This document shows positions 17,793 through 26,198 of a stretch of 64,000 bases of DNA, one piece after another. The stretch lies in assembly GCA_965261725.1 (NCBI GenBank), contig CBDHDU010000043.1, positions 41,157 to 105,156 on the forward strand, in the 5' to 3' direction. How positions within the stretch are numbered: position 1 is the stretch's first letter; every line of letters begins with the position of its first letter. A program made the translations under genes and the position numbers. This DNA comes from CANDOC01 sp965261725. Its GTDB lineage: Bacteria; Pseudomonadota; Gammaproteobacteria; Pseudomonadales; Endozoicomonadaceae. The notes beneath the pieces were generated by a model, which was not told the origin of the DNA, made no database searches, and was given only the letters and a program-made list of their open reading frames with translations.

Positions 17793-17918
17793 TCACAGTT
17801 TCAGTAGCCTAAATGCCTTTTTCTTAGCGGTAAGTAACGCACCGATACTCTCATGCTGGCTGAATTCATTCCCCCGACTCTTGTCGCTGATCTGAATATA
17901 TGCTGTAAATTGTTTCAT
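17793..17918 (-). CDS. Possible 41-residue protein
   Basis: A short frame (MKQFTAYIQISDKSRG ... AKKKAFRLLKL) that starts with ATG at 17918, preceded by AGGGAG at a proper 5-6 base spacing. It is basic, with no membrane segment, and I recognise no family. It lies at the edge of the foreign segment and diverges from the lipoprotein gene. It could be the N-terminal remnant of a longer gene truncated by the junction at 17777. Confidence 0.35.
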   Translation of the reverse strand: MKQFTAYIQISDKSRGNEFSQHESIGALLTAKKKAFRLLKL

Positions 17919-18106
17919 TTTGCTCCCTGTCTCACATAGTGATTAAATAATGTGATAGACGAGATAAAAAGGAGAGAGAAATCAATTACTACTAGAATCA
18001 AACCTTATTCCGGCAGCTACCTAATCACGATTGAATCAGCTGCTGTGATATAGTCCCATATTGAAGAATTTTTCGCGTTGCTTTAATTTGATGCAGGATA
18101 CGATAA

Positions 18107-18718
18107 ATGATAAAAAAAATAGTGCTAATTTTAGTGACAAGCTTGATGTTTACTGGCTGCTCAAGTCAATCTGTACAAAACAATCCTAAGGAGCAGCCAA
18201 GTTTAGAAGCATACCATGGTCTTGCTGACAAAAATGTATATGCTTACATATGTAGGGAGAGGGGGTTAGTTAACAGCTTTCAATCAACCACATATTCTGC
18301 ATATTATTCGAATTATTATAAAAATCGCTTTGATTTCGACATGACTTTCTTGAGCACTGTAGCTGATAATAGATATAAAAAAATCATGTCTCTTTCTATA
18401 GGTGTTATAAAAAGCCATTGTGATAAAATTATTACCTCCGTTAACAGCCTGCAAAAATACCGTGCATCCCAGCAACCAGCTCAGGCTTATGACGAAAAAC
18501 GTCCTATTCAGTATAATTCATCGAGAAGAAGTCAATCTCTGAAAGAACTTGCTAAAACTCTTCAAGAAATGGGCAATGCGGCGCAACAAGCAAGCAGTAA
18601 AGCTCTTCAACAGTCAGATAGCTTTAAAGTACCAATTTTCAACCCTCCTCTCATATATGGAGGACAAAGGAACGTACAAAATTGTTATCAAGCTGGAGGG
18701 GTTTGGTATTGCCCTTAA
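18107..18718 (+). CDS. Putative lipoprotein, function unknown
   Basis: A 203-residue product with a short signal peptide and lipobox LMFTGC (Cys18), so it should be lipid-anchored. The mature part is polar, Tyr- and Ser-rich, with a predicted helix around LKELAKTLQEMGNAAQQASSKALQQ (about 145-170) and two Cys near the end (NCYQAGGVWYCP). No family recognised. It is AT-rich compared with the flanking IS sequences and lies within the segment inserted in the outer IS66, so it is probably horizontally acquired. Confidence 0.65.
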   Translation: MIKKIVLILVTSLMFTGCSSQSVQNNPKEQPSLEAYHGLADKNVYAYICRERGLVNSFQSTTYSAYYSNYYKNRFDFDMTFLSTVADNRYKKIMSLSIGVIKSHCDKIITSVNSLQKYRASQQPAQAYDEKRPIQYNSSRRSQSLKELAKTLQEMGNAAQQASSKALQQSDSFKVPIFNPPLIYGGQRNVQNCYQAGGVWYCP

Positions 18719-18759
18719 AGAAAATCATTTCGGTTGCTTCCTTTGGTAGCTTCTAAGTG

Positions 18760-18780
18760 CCTCGGCGATAACCGCCGAGG
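18760..18780 (+). terminator. GC-rich hairpin after lipoprotein gene
   Basis: An 8-bp perfect stem (cctcggcg ... cgccgagg) with a 5-base loop, 42 bases after the stop. No T-run follows, so it may be a terminator or part of another structured element. Confidence 0.45.
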
Positions 18781-18848
18781 ACTTCAAGCTAGAGCCATCC
18801 TATTTGATGCAGAACCAGTAACAGCCCAGAGAGCGCATTAATGATTAA

Positions 18849-19130
18849 TGCTGGATCAAAGGTAACTCCGATTGCGATACGCATTTTCATGGTTATTACC
18901 ATTTCAATGCAGTCGCAACAGCGCTGCGCGACTACGTAAAAACGTGGCCATGCTTTGATGGTTACTTCGATGAGCAAATTGCTCGCACGGGCATGCAGAG
19001 TTTCATTCATCTTATTGGCCATCTTACAGAGCATTTGCCAACACTCCGGGGGTTCTCAAATCGTAGGGTCCAGTTGTACCCGCAACTAGGTGTCCTCAAC
19101 CTAAGCTTCCCCAAGGTCGCAAGTCTATAA
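18849..19130 (+). pseudogene. Possible decayed coding remnant
   Basis: The plus strand is open for 93 codons without a start (from CWIKGNSDCDTHFHGYYHFN to LSFPKVASL). It has the composition of real protein, perhaps a transposase C-terminus, but I cannot name a family. The opposite strand is also open at 18789-19034. The remaining sequence to 19241 shows no gene. Confidence 0.25.
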
Positions 19131-19241
19131 AACCTAATCTGGGCTTGTTTACAGTAACTCAATGTCAAAAGGGAATTTTTAGACCAATTTATCGTAACCG
19201 CAGTAGGACAGTCTTAAGTCCGACAGGCTCCTAGCTAAATT

Positions 19242-19972
19242 ATTGCCTGCTCAGTGCTGGCTAACCGGTCATAAGCATTGCTCTGGAAGGTGCAGATGGA
19301 ACCCGGACTGACTTCCAATCCGAAAATATCCATGAAGAACTGGGAGGCACGCTTGCAAGGTATAAGTTGATACTGACAAAGATACACGGCCAGCGCCTGA
19401 GTCACCGGTCCATACTGCACGTGAGCATCAACTCCTTCAGGGAAACGGGCTTGTGTCATGTGACCGCAGCGGCACTCTTTGATTTCGGCCACATGGGCTG
19501 TCACTTCAAAGTGACCAAAACGACCCGGTTCAAATACTTGCCTTTCAACCAACTTGGCAATGTTTGCAGAGTGCAGGGACTGATGGCACTTCTCACAGTC
19601 TATAACCGGGTGATATTGGGTGCGGTCAGTGTCAGCGACTTGCTGAAGCGTTGAACCTTTGTGACCTTTCTGACCGCCGGGCTTTCGACCAGACCTCTGT
19701 CGTAAGCTTTTTGGGTTAGGTTTGTCGTCTTGTGGCTCACCCTCCACCGTGGCAGATGAGTCTTTCTGTTTGGCAGCAGGCTTTGCATAACCGTCTGTAG
19801 AGGGAGGCTTACTGCTGTTCCGGCTGTTGATGTTGAGTCTGTCCGCGAGTTCCTTATTTTCTGTTTCCAGTTTCGCTACCTGATCGCCCAGGCCACCGAT
19901 CTGCTCTTGCTGATCATTTACGATAGCAAGGAGGGTGACGATAATCTGAAACTCGGGATCAAGTTGACTCAT
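19242..19972 (-). pseudogene. Outer IS66 transposase, N-terminal fragment
   Basis: The first 244 residues of the same 505-residue transposase (MSQLDPEFQII ... ASTEQAI), covering the coiled coil and zinc-finger-like region. It ends at the right junction of the foreign segment, leaving no catalytic domain. It cannot work alone. Confidence 0.9.
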
Positions 19973-20060
19973 AACAAGCGTTGGTCAGAGAAGAACTGTA
20001 TTTGAAAATGACACAAAATCACGAAAATACCAGCTTATTGTGAGGGTGCTGAATAGTTAC

Positions 20061-20068
20061 CTTGCTTT
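20061..20068. repeat. Right target duplication of outer IS66 copy
   Basis: CTTGCTTT matches 15360-15367 exactly. Collapsing the two copies fuses the host reading frame in phase. Confidence 0.85.
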
Positions 20069-20392
20069 TTGTTCTTTGTTTCGATTTGTTTCGGGTGTGA
20101 TAAAAAATATGCAATTTATAATAAGTCAGGAATAGCAGTATATGAAACTTATCCAGATAATGGGAATTCAGGTAAGTGGGTTAGTCTTTTGGTTCCTGAT
20201 GCTTGGGTAGCTAAAAATATATTAGGATTATTTAGTCAGCTCGAGCCATACTTAACTTTTAACCCACTCGACCCCAAAGAAGATATTGAATATCTCCCGA
20301 GTCAAATAAAAACATGGATGCGTGAAGCGGGCGAAGATTTATCCTATTGTAAATTGATCAAAAAAATTATGACTTCTATAGATGGCCGAGCT

Positions 20393-20400
20393 AAAAAATA
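20393..20400. repeat. ISL3 target duplication (left)
   Basis: AAAAAATA here and at 21776-21783 flank the ISL3 element exactly; eight bases is the normal ISL3-family duplication. The A-run is also where the host frame shifts. Confidence 0.85.
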
Positions 20401-21775
20401 GCCTCGTCAGCAAAATCTGTGGGTAGTTTCTGGTTCAGGCAGCTTGCCAAGCGCATGATATAAAGCAATTTCTGCACATTTATAGGTTCTGAATCCATAC
20501 GATTTTCTCGTAGTGAGTTTTATCTTGGTATTCAGCCCCTCAACAATTCCGCTGGAAAATGCCTTTTTTGCCCTGAACCAGTTCAGGATAAGCGGCTTAT
20601 GTCGCCGAACAGTTTTAGCCACTTTCTTCATTGGCTCTATCTTTGATCGCATGACTCTTGTGCACCACCGATCCAGATACTTTCCTGCCCAGTGTGGTGA
20701 AATGTAGTCCCAGAAAACCTGGAACTCTTCTCTGAGCAGGTAACCCCTGACACTTTTCAGGTTGTACTGGAGCACTGTGTTTAGCTTGATCTCTTCTTTC
20801 TCGGTCAGGTTCTCTTTTCTCTTGAGTAGGCACCAGCGAGTTTTTTTCAGAACAGGTTCATATCCGGCTGCCTGAAGCTGTTTGTGCTCTGAGGCTCTGA
20901 CTTCATCAATGGCCTTGTTCAGCATGGCAACAATATGGAAACGATCCAGAATATGCAGCGCCTGGCTGGCATACTCCGCAATCGCTTTCACGTAGGGCTG
21001 CCACATGTCAGAGCAGACATACTTCAACTGCTGGCTTCTCTGTGCACCAAAGAATGAGAAGAAACTGCGAATGGTGGCTTCGGTTCGCTCCTGTCCAACC
21101 CACAACAGTCGTGTGTTGTCACGGTCGATCTGGTAAACCACAGTCAGGTATTTATGGCCTGTTTGATACGCCACCTCATCCACACCAATGGCCTTGATAT
21201 TGTCGAGAGGGCGATGTGCTTTGCCCCATTCAACCACATACTCAACAGCATGAAAGACCTTCTCCCATGAGGTATTGAAAATGCAGGCCACCTCTTTCCA
21301 CGAGAGCTTTCGGGCCCAGTTTGCCAAAAACTGCATGTAGACTTTGGTAAGTTCTTTCTTGCCATCCGCCCATGGAACCTGTTCAACCTTTACGCCACAT
21401 GTCTTGCATTCAACCCGACGCATTCTGTAGAGCAGAAAAACCCTGATGCCCCAGAGGGGAACGAATTCGAAGCGACGCTCAGCAAGGCGGTCATAGCCCG
21501 GAGCAGCTTTTTTGCATCCTGAGCAGATAGCATGACTGTTCTTCCGTGGAGCCACAGTCACATTGAATACTTCAGAGCCCTGGTAGAAGCCGAGTTTTAC
21601 ATCCTGATAAACAAAAGACTTGAGTTTATGAACTTTATTGAGGATAGTTTTTATCAGCATCAGCGCGCTTCTTGTTCTTTTTTGTCTGCAAACAAAAAAA
21701 TTACCAGAAGTCAGCCGCTGGTGCTTCTACCCTCAAAATTCGTTTCTGTTTACCCACAGATATGCCTGAAGAGCC
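20401..21775 (-). mobile_element. ISL3-family insertion sequence (1375 bp)
   Basis: The ends are imperfect inverted repeats of about 25 bases: left gcctcgtcagcaaaatctgt and right, read inwards, ggctcttcaggcatatctgt, both followed by gggta. One intact transposase gene fills the element. Flanking 8-bp AAAAAATA duplications confirm the borders. Confidence 0.9.
20407..21660 (-). CDS. ISL3-family transposase
   Basis: A 417-residue DDE transposase. The N-terminal zinc-finger region has CSGCKK and CKTCGVK (about residues 46-90). The helix-turn-helix region is around LANWARKLSWKEVACIFNTSW. The catalytic acids lie in IGVDEVAY, CSDMWQPY and GIVEGLNTKIK, the last being the ISL3 signature for the Glu. 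It is full length with no visible damage. Confidence 0.94.
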   Translation of the reverse strand: MLIKTILNKVHKLKSFVYQDVKLGFYQGSEVFNVTVAPRKNSHAICSGCKKAAPGYDRLAERRFEFVPLWGIRVFLLYRMRRVECKTCGVKVEQVPWADGKKELTKVYMQFLANWARKLSWKEVACIFNTSWEKVFHAVEYVVEWGKAHRPLDNIKAIGVDEVAYQTGHKYLTVVYQIDRDNTRLLWVGQERTEATIRSFFSFFGAQRSQQLKYVCSDMWQPYVKAIAEYASQALHILDRFHIVAMLNKAIDEVRASEHKQLQAAGYEPVLKKTRWCLLKRKENLTEKEEIKLNTVLQYNLKSVRGYLLREEFQVFWDYISPHWAGKYLDRWCTRVMRSKIEPMKKVAKTVRRHKPLILNWFRAKKAFSSGIVEGLNTKIKLTTRKSYGFRTYKCAEIALYHALGKLPEPETTHRFC

Positions 21776-21955
21776 AAAAAATAGAATGGCTAAATGCATT
21801 TAATGAATGCACTATGCTTTCGGGGGGTGAGCACTATCCGGGAACTAACGCTAGAGTGACAGTTGATGCAGTAATTTATAGATTTTGTGATTGTTGTTTT
21901 TTGTATGTACAGGTGCATAGAGTAAAAGAAGAATTTTTAGTTTTTATTCCTGAGG

Positions 21956-22147
21956 ATGGTTTTGGGCTGTGTTGCCGACAATAGTTGGCGTACTAACGCA
22001 CCAATCACAGGTTTTCCGATGGGACTTATGATTAGCAGAAGTTACAAAAATTATGTAATGCCCACGAGTCATAGGCTTATCCAGAAATGCAGGAAATATA
22101 GGGGTTGTAGCCCTTCAACTATCGCCGACAACACAGCCATGGTTTTG
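21956..22147. mobile_element. 174-bp MITE with 9-bp target duplication
   Basis: The element proper is 21965-22138. Its ends are 22-base inverted repeats, left ggctgtgttgccgacaatag-tt and right the complement of ggctgtgttgtcggcgatag-tt (3 mismatches). It is flanked by perfect 9-base direct repeats ATGGTTTTG (21956-21964 and 22139-22147). It encodes nothing. A 9-bp duplication suggests mobilisation by an IS5/IS903-like or IS4-like transposase supplied elsewhere. Removing it restores the host reading frame. Confidence 0.85.
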
Positions 22148-22352
22148 AGTGGGATCGTATAAATAGGAAAAGAAAGCCATCTGAAATTCATCATAATGGA
22201 ATAGATCTCAAGCGTAGAGCACTGAGAGATAATTCATAAATATCAAACCGAGAGGATGTTGGTTTGTGTTCATTTCTGGTTGATGTGCTCTTTCTTATTG
22301 TTTGAGCTTGCTATAAAGTCGCTTCCGCAACCAACACTTGTGGATATCCCCT

Positions 22353-23363
22353 ATGAAGCGTGAACTGGCAATCGAGTTTTCCCGGGTAACGGAGTCTGCT
22401 GCACTGGCAGGTTACAAATGGCTGGGGCGCGGTGATAAAAATGCTGCCGATGGTGCCGCTGTCGAAACAATGCGTACTTTGCTGAACCAGATCGATATCA
22501 ATGGTGAAATCGTGATTGGTGAAGGGGAAATCGATGAAGCGCCCATGCTTTATATTGGTGAGCAGGTAGGCAAAGGCGTAGGGGATGCGGTTGATATTGC
22601 GGTTGACCCGATTGAAGGCACCCGGATGACAGCAATGGGGCAGCCCAATGCAGTTGCCGTTATGGCGGTTGGTGAAAAGGGCTGCTTTCTGAAAGCGCCT
22701 GATATGTATATGGAAAAGCTGGTGGTTGGGCCAGGTATCAAGGGTGTTATTGATCTTAATAAGCCGCTGATGGAAAACCTTGAGAATATTGCCTCTGCTC
22801 AGGGTAAATCCCTTGAAGAGCTCACCGTGATTACGCTTGCCAAACCCCGCCACGATAAAGTAATCAGCATTATGCAGGATGTAGGTATCCGCGTTTTTGC
22901 AATTCCGGACGGCGATGTGGCGGCATCTATTCTGACCTGCATGCCAGATAGTGAAGTGGATGTGATGTATTGTGTCGGCGGTGCGCCCGAAGGTGTGATT
23001 TCTGCTGCAGTTATCCGGGCTTTGGATGGTGATATGCAGGGACGTTTGATTCCACGCCACGAGGCAAAGGGTGATACACCGGAAAACCGTACTGCCGGAG
23101 AACAGGAAATTGCCCGGTGCCGGGAAATGGGCGTTGAAGCGGGTGTTGCTCTGAAACTGGAGGAGATGGTTTCCAGTGATGAGGTGATTTTCTCAGCTAC
23201 CGGTATTACCAAGGGTGATTTGCTGGCCGGAGTGCAGCGTAAGGGAAATATTGCATCAACTGAAACACTGCTTATCCGGGGCAAGTCCCGTACTATCCGC
23301 CGTATTCAGTCAATTCATTATTTGGATCGTAAGGATGATGAAGTGAAGCGCAATATTATCTAA
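22353..23363 (+). CDS. glpX: Class II fructose-1,6-bisphosphatase
   Basis: GlpX hydrolyses fructose 1,6-bisphosphate to fructose 6-phosphate in gluconeogenesis, in the cytoplasm with Mn2+. The 336-residue product starts MKRELAIEFSRVTESAALAGYKWLGRGDKN, nearly the E. coli GlpX opening, so I use the ATG at 22353 rather than the in-frame TTG at 22338. Metal and substrate motifs are visible: GEGEIDEAPML (about 57-67), DPIEGT (84-89) and YCVGGAPEGVISAA (about 203-216). It stands alone after the insertion hot spot and is closed by a strong hairpin. Confidence 0.95.
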   Translation: MKRELAIEFSRVTESAALAGYKWLGRGDKNAADGAAVETMRTLLNQIDINGEIVIGEGEIDEAPMLYIGEQVGKGVGDAVDIAVDPIEGTRMTAMGQPNAVAVMAVGEKGCFLKAPDMYMEKLVVGPGIKGVIDLNKPLMENLENIASAQGKSLEELTVITLAKPRHDKVISIMQDVGIRVFAIPDGDVAASILTCMPDSEVDVMYCVGGAPEGVISAAVIRALDGDMQGRLIPRHEAKGDTPENRTAGEQEIARCREMGVEAGVALKLEEMVSSDEVIFSATGITKGDLLAGVQRKGNIASTETLLIRGKSRTIRRIQSIHYLDRKDDEVKRNII

Positions 23364-23379
23364 CGGGTTTCATCAGTCA

Positions 23380-23407
23380 CCAACAGCAAGGTTTACCTTG
23401 CTGTTGG
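23380..23407. terminator. Bidirectional hairpin after glpX
   Basis: A perfect 12-bp inverted repeat (ccaacagcaagg ... ccttgctgttgg) with a 4-base loop, 17 bases after glpX and just before the end of the convergent hydrolase gene. Confidence 0.7.
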
Positions 23408-23411
23408 CGCT

Positions 23412-24296
23412 TCAGGCTGATACTTCATTTCTCTCAGTATCTGGTAGGGAGCTTATCCAGTCTTTTATAATTAATGCTGTCTTCTCCGGGGCTTCCAGCG
23501 GCACCAGATGACCCGCTTCAGTAACTTCAGTAAAGTCCCCATGCGGCAACAATCGTTGCATCTTTGCCCATGATGATTGTGACAGCACATCGCTATGCTC
23601 ACCACGAATGACCAGTACCGGAACCTTCAGCTCCTCAAGCTGGTTCCAGACATTGGGAATCGTGCTGTAAATATGAGCTTCCCATTCTCTGGGAAAGGCC
23701 AGATGATAATGATTATCCCGCTGATTTAATCCGTAGGTGCTGAAGTCGGTCATTGCTTCAGGGGAAAATCTTGCAAAAGCTGATTTTCTTTTATGAAAAT
23801 GAATGCATTCCTCTGCTGTTTGCCATTGATTGGGCCGGTTTAATGCTTTAGCAATGACAGGCAGCCGTTGTTTAAGCGGCCTGGGTGAAAGAGAAAGCAT
23901 GGTTAATGTGGATTTAGGAAGGAAGACCGGATCGACTAATACCAGTGCTCTGAACAGTTCCGGCTGCAATACCGCAGCAATCAGCGTCGTTACAGCACCC
24001 ATGGAGTGACCTGCACCGATAACCGGTGTTGTATGTTGCTGCGTATCCAGAAAATGAATTAAATCTTTTGCGTAGGTTTTCCAGGTTATCCGCTTGGATG
24101 GTTCTGCTGTTGTTCGCCAGGTAGCCCGATGGCTCAACCCAATCACTTTATGTTGATCCGTTAAATGCTGTAATAGCTGGCGATAGGTACCGAAAGGGTA
24201 AGCGTTGGCATGATAGAAATGCAGTACATCCCCGTCACCCCCGGCATCAAACCAGTGTGAATCGCAGGCTCCCAGATTGATATTGTTTTTTTGCAT
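23412..24296 (-). CDS. Alpha/beta hydrolase
   Basis: A 294-residue alpha/beta-hydrolase fold protein. The nucleophile elbow is GHSMG (Ser about 101), the acid probably Asp in RGEHSD, and the base His in EAGHLVPLEAPE. The cap region around RPLKQRLPVIAKALNRPNQW is helical and basic. No signal peptide, so cytoplasmic. The sequence resembles general lipase/esterase-like hydrolases; the substrate is unknown. The ATG at 24296 was preferred to an in-frame TTG at 24311. It is a single gene, divergent from the tolC-like gene. Confidence 0.85.
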   Translation of the reverse strand: MQKNNINLGACDSHWFDAGGDGDVLHFYHANAYPFGTYRQLLQHLTDQHKVIGLSHRATWRTTAEPSKRITWKTYAKDLIHFLDTQQHTTPVIGAGHSMGAVTTLIAAVLQPELFRALVLVDPVFLPKSTLTMLSLSPRPLKQRLPVIAKALNRPNQWQTAEECIHFHKRKSAFARFSPEAMTDFSTYGLNQRDNHYHLAFPREWEAHIYSTIPNVWNQLEELKVPVLVIRGEHSDVLSQSSWAKMQRLLPHGDFTEVTEAGHLVPLEAPEKTALIIKDWISSLPDTERNEVSA

Positions 24297-24523
24297 TCTG
24301 ACTTTCTGCAACTGTCTTAAATGACCATTTTACTATGTGTCTGTTCGTGCCCGCAGTGACCGATTAAAGCCTTTCGGTTGTTTCAAGTGTTATTTCGCTG
24401 CATAACTCTGCTGAGTTATACCCGTTTGGTAGCGTCGTCGTCTGCTTGTATAGGTAGATAAACGGAAGCAAAGAGGTTGATGCACCGATTATGGGAGAAA
24501 TCACTATGTCAATCTGTTTGGTT

Positions 24524-24537
24524 GTATTGTTCAATAC
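24524..24537. promoter_or_regulatory. Operator-like palindrome upstream of tolC-like gene
   Basis: GTATTG-TT-CAATAC is a perfect 6-bp inverted repeat 100 bases before the tolC-like start, next to an AT-rich stretch (attaaattttataagg) that could be a -10 region. The rest of the 340-base gap between hydrolase and tolC holds no gene. Confidence 0.3.
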
Positions 24538-24636
24538 CGCATTAAATTTTATAAGGATGCCGTGCTGGGGTTTTGCCGGTATCCACCATTGAGTACTCGG
24601 TTTCAAGTACCAAGCATTTCACACAAAGAGTCTGAT

Positions 24637-25992
24637 ATGTCTTTAAAAACTGTAATGCGCTTCCTGCCTGCAAGCGCTCTGGCTGTCGCTGTTTCTGCCA
24701 GTGTACAGGCAGGTAGTGTTGACCTGATGGATGCCTATGAACTGGCGCTGAAACACGACAAGGGACTGGCTGTAGCTCATGCTTCCCTGCGTGCCAGTGA
24801 AGAGAACCCGAACCAGAGCCGTGCACAGCTGCTGCCAAGCCTGTCCATGGGTGCCAACACTGCTTACAACAAGACCAGCGCTGACCAAAAGGCTGGTGGT
24901 GACTACAACGACGACTTCAACGCCCATGGTTGGTCTGCAACCCTGCGTCAGCCAGTATTCGATATGAACCGTTGGTACTCTCACGAGCAGACTGAGTCCA
25001 TGACCGAAGCTGCACGTACCAACTTTGCGAAAGAACAGCAGAACGTTATCATGCGTGTTGCTAATGCCTACTTCACCATTCTGCGTGCTGAAGATCAGCT
25101 GAGCACTACCGTTGCTCAGGAAGAAGCTTTCAAAACCCAGCTGGATCAAACCAGACAGCGTTATGACGTTGGCCTGATTCCGGAAACTGACGTTCTTGAA
25201 GCCCAGGCTGCTTACGACGATGCACGTGTTCAGCGTATTCTGGCCAAGAACAGCCTGTCTGTTGCCAATGAAAACCTGCGTGTGATTATTAACCAGCCGG
25301 TTGATGATGTGGCTGGTTTGGACAAAGGTATGCCGGTTAATTCCCCAATGCCTCAGTCCGCTGAAGCCTGGGTTGAAAATGCTGTTGCCGGTAACCTGAC
25401 TCTGAAAGCTGCCCGTGAAAATGTGGCGACTGCTGAAGGTTCTCTGAAGACTGCTCGTGCAGGTCATATGCCGACTGTTGATGCAGTTGCTTCTTACACT
25501 TCCAATGCATCTTCATCTCTGAGCGCCAAAAATAATGGCACACTGACTGGCGACAGCAGCCAGACTTCTTTCAGTCTGCAGTTCAACCTGCCGATTTACA
25601 GCGGTGGTGCGACCAGTTCTAAAGTTCGTCAGGCTGGTTTTAAGCTGGAAGAAGCTCAGGAAAGCTCTGACAGTATTCTGCGTCAGGTCGCTGCCGAGAC
25701 CCGTAACCTGTACCAGACTGTAACAGCTGATATGGAGCGTGTAGAAGCACGTCAGCTGGGTATCCAGTCTAACGAAAGTGCACTGGAAGCGGTGCAGGCA
25801 GGTTATGAAGTAGGTACCCGTACCGTTGTTGATGTACTGAATGCCCAGCGCAGCCTGTTTGCTGCTAAGCAGGATTACCTGGATGCCCGTTATGACTTCA
25901 TTCTGAATACCCTGAAGCTGAAGCAGGCTGCAGGTACTCTGGAAGAAGCTGACTTGGTTGCTTTGAACAAGTGGGTTTCTATCGACGCGTAA
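24637..25992 (+). CDS. tolC: TolC family outer membrane channel
   Basis: The TolC trimer is the outer-membrane exit duct for type I secretion and multidrug efflux pumps. The 451-residue product has a signal peptide (cut near ASVQA), then the repeated OEP architecture: DAYELALKHDKGL near the start, QRYDVGLIPETDVLEAQAAYDDA in the first half and AGYEVGTRTVVDVLNAQRSLF in the second. These paired motifs are typical of TolC. The ATG at 24637 has AAAGAG just upstream. Codon use is biased towards common codons, suggesting high expression. No pump genes adjoin, as usual for a shared tolC. Confidence 0.93.
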   Translation: MSLKTVMRFLPASALAVAVSASVQAGSVDLMDAYELALKHDKGLAVAHASLRASEENPNQSRAQLLPSLSMGANTAYNKTSADQKAGGDYNDDFNAHGWSATLRQPVFDMNRWYSHEQTESMTEAARTNFAKEQQNVIMRVANAYFTILRAEDQLSTTVAQEEAFKTQLDQTRQRYDVGLIPETDVLEAQAAYDDARVQRILAKNSLSVANENLRVIINQPVDDVAGLDKGMPVNSPMPQSAEAWVENAVAGNLTLKAARENVATAEGSLKTARAGHMPTVDAVASYTSNASSSLSAKNNGTLTGDSSQTSFSLQFNLPIYSGGATSSKVRQAGFKLEEAQESSDSILRQVAAETRNLYQTVTADMERVEARQLGIQSNESALEAVQAGYEVGTRTVVDVLNAQRSLFAAKQDYLDARYDFILNTLKLKQAAGTLEEADLVALNKWVSIDA

Positions 25993-26012
25993 CTGCCTCG
26001 ATAAGCTGCTTT

Positions 26013-26052
26013 AAAAATGCCGTGCTGAATTAATTCTCTGTGCGGCATTTTT
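26013..26052 (+). terminator. Terminator after tolC-like gene
   Basis: The inverted arms aaaaatgccg and cggcattttt, with a 20-base AT-rich loop, follow the stop by 20 bases and run into T-residues. Confidence 0.75.
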
Positions 26053-26198
26053 ATATGCGTTTTTATAGGCAGATACTGGTTTCCAGCAGCAGGCTGGCAC
26101 TATAGAATGTACCGATCATATCAGCTACCCCCTGAATCTGATCTTCCCTGATCACGATATCAAGTAAACCTTTTTAATAATAAAAGAGATATTGCAGT

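Larger units (their letters stand above)
17777..19241. other. Foreign 1465-bp segment inside the outer IS66 transposase
   Basis: The transposase sequence is complete up to 17776 and resumes at 19242 with no base lost. Nothing resembling a target duplication or terminal inverted repeat marks the junctions. The segment is AT-rich at its left and centre and holds a 41-codon ORF, a divergent lipoprotein gene, a GC hairpin and possible decayed coding sequence. Confidence 0.75.
15368..20060 (-). mobile_element. Outer IS66-family element, interrupted twice
   Basis: The outer ends are inverted repeats GTAACTATTCAGCACCC (15368-15384) and its complement (20044-20060), starting with the GTAA typical of IS66. 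This copy consists of the first 44 bases (15368-15411), a middle part from 17022 to 17776 and a part from 19242 to 20060. The first break is a second full IS66 copy at 15412-17021. The second is a 1465-base foreign segment at 17777-19241. Its transposase gene is therefore in three pieces and dead. Confidence 0.85.
15344..22239 (+). pseudogene. Small lipoprotein-like gene broken by IS66, ISL3 and MITE insertions
   Basis: Removing three insertions, each with one copy of its target duplication, joins four host pieces: 15344-15367, 20069-20400, 21784-21964 and 22148-22239. The frame runs from a GTG at 15344 through a hydrophobic leader with a lipobox-like Cys (SICFGC) and DKKYAIYNKSG to SIDGRAKK. 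One base is then missing at an A-run where the ISL3 target lies. Adding it continues as IEWLNAFNEC... to IPEDGF, and across the MITE to EWDRINRKRK...LRDNS and a TAA at 22237. About 215 residues result. I do not recognise the family. The frame joins at the IS66 and MITE sites are exact; the A-run frameshift is the weak link, so two adjacent genes remain possible. Confidence 0.6.

Noticed and set aside
17022..17796. Apparent 266-residue transposase gene starting at 17796
   Set aside because: The start MSASKADSDAL arises at the junction with foreign sequence; it is a fragment of the outer IS66 gene.
21532..21984. 150-codon plus-strand frame running from the ISL3 element into host sequence
   Set aside because: Its first two-thirds are antisense ISL3 sequence; only the host part (21784-21964) is real and belongs to the interrupted gene.
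22311..23060. 249-codon open frame opposite glpX
   Set aside because: Shadow of glpX; the protein has unlikely composition (many His, Asn, Thr) and no start signal.
24643..25467. 274-codon open frame opposite the tolC-like gene
   Set aside because: Mirror of biased codons in tolC; no ribosome site.
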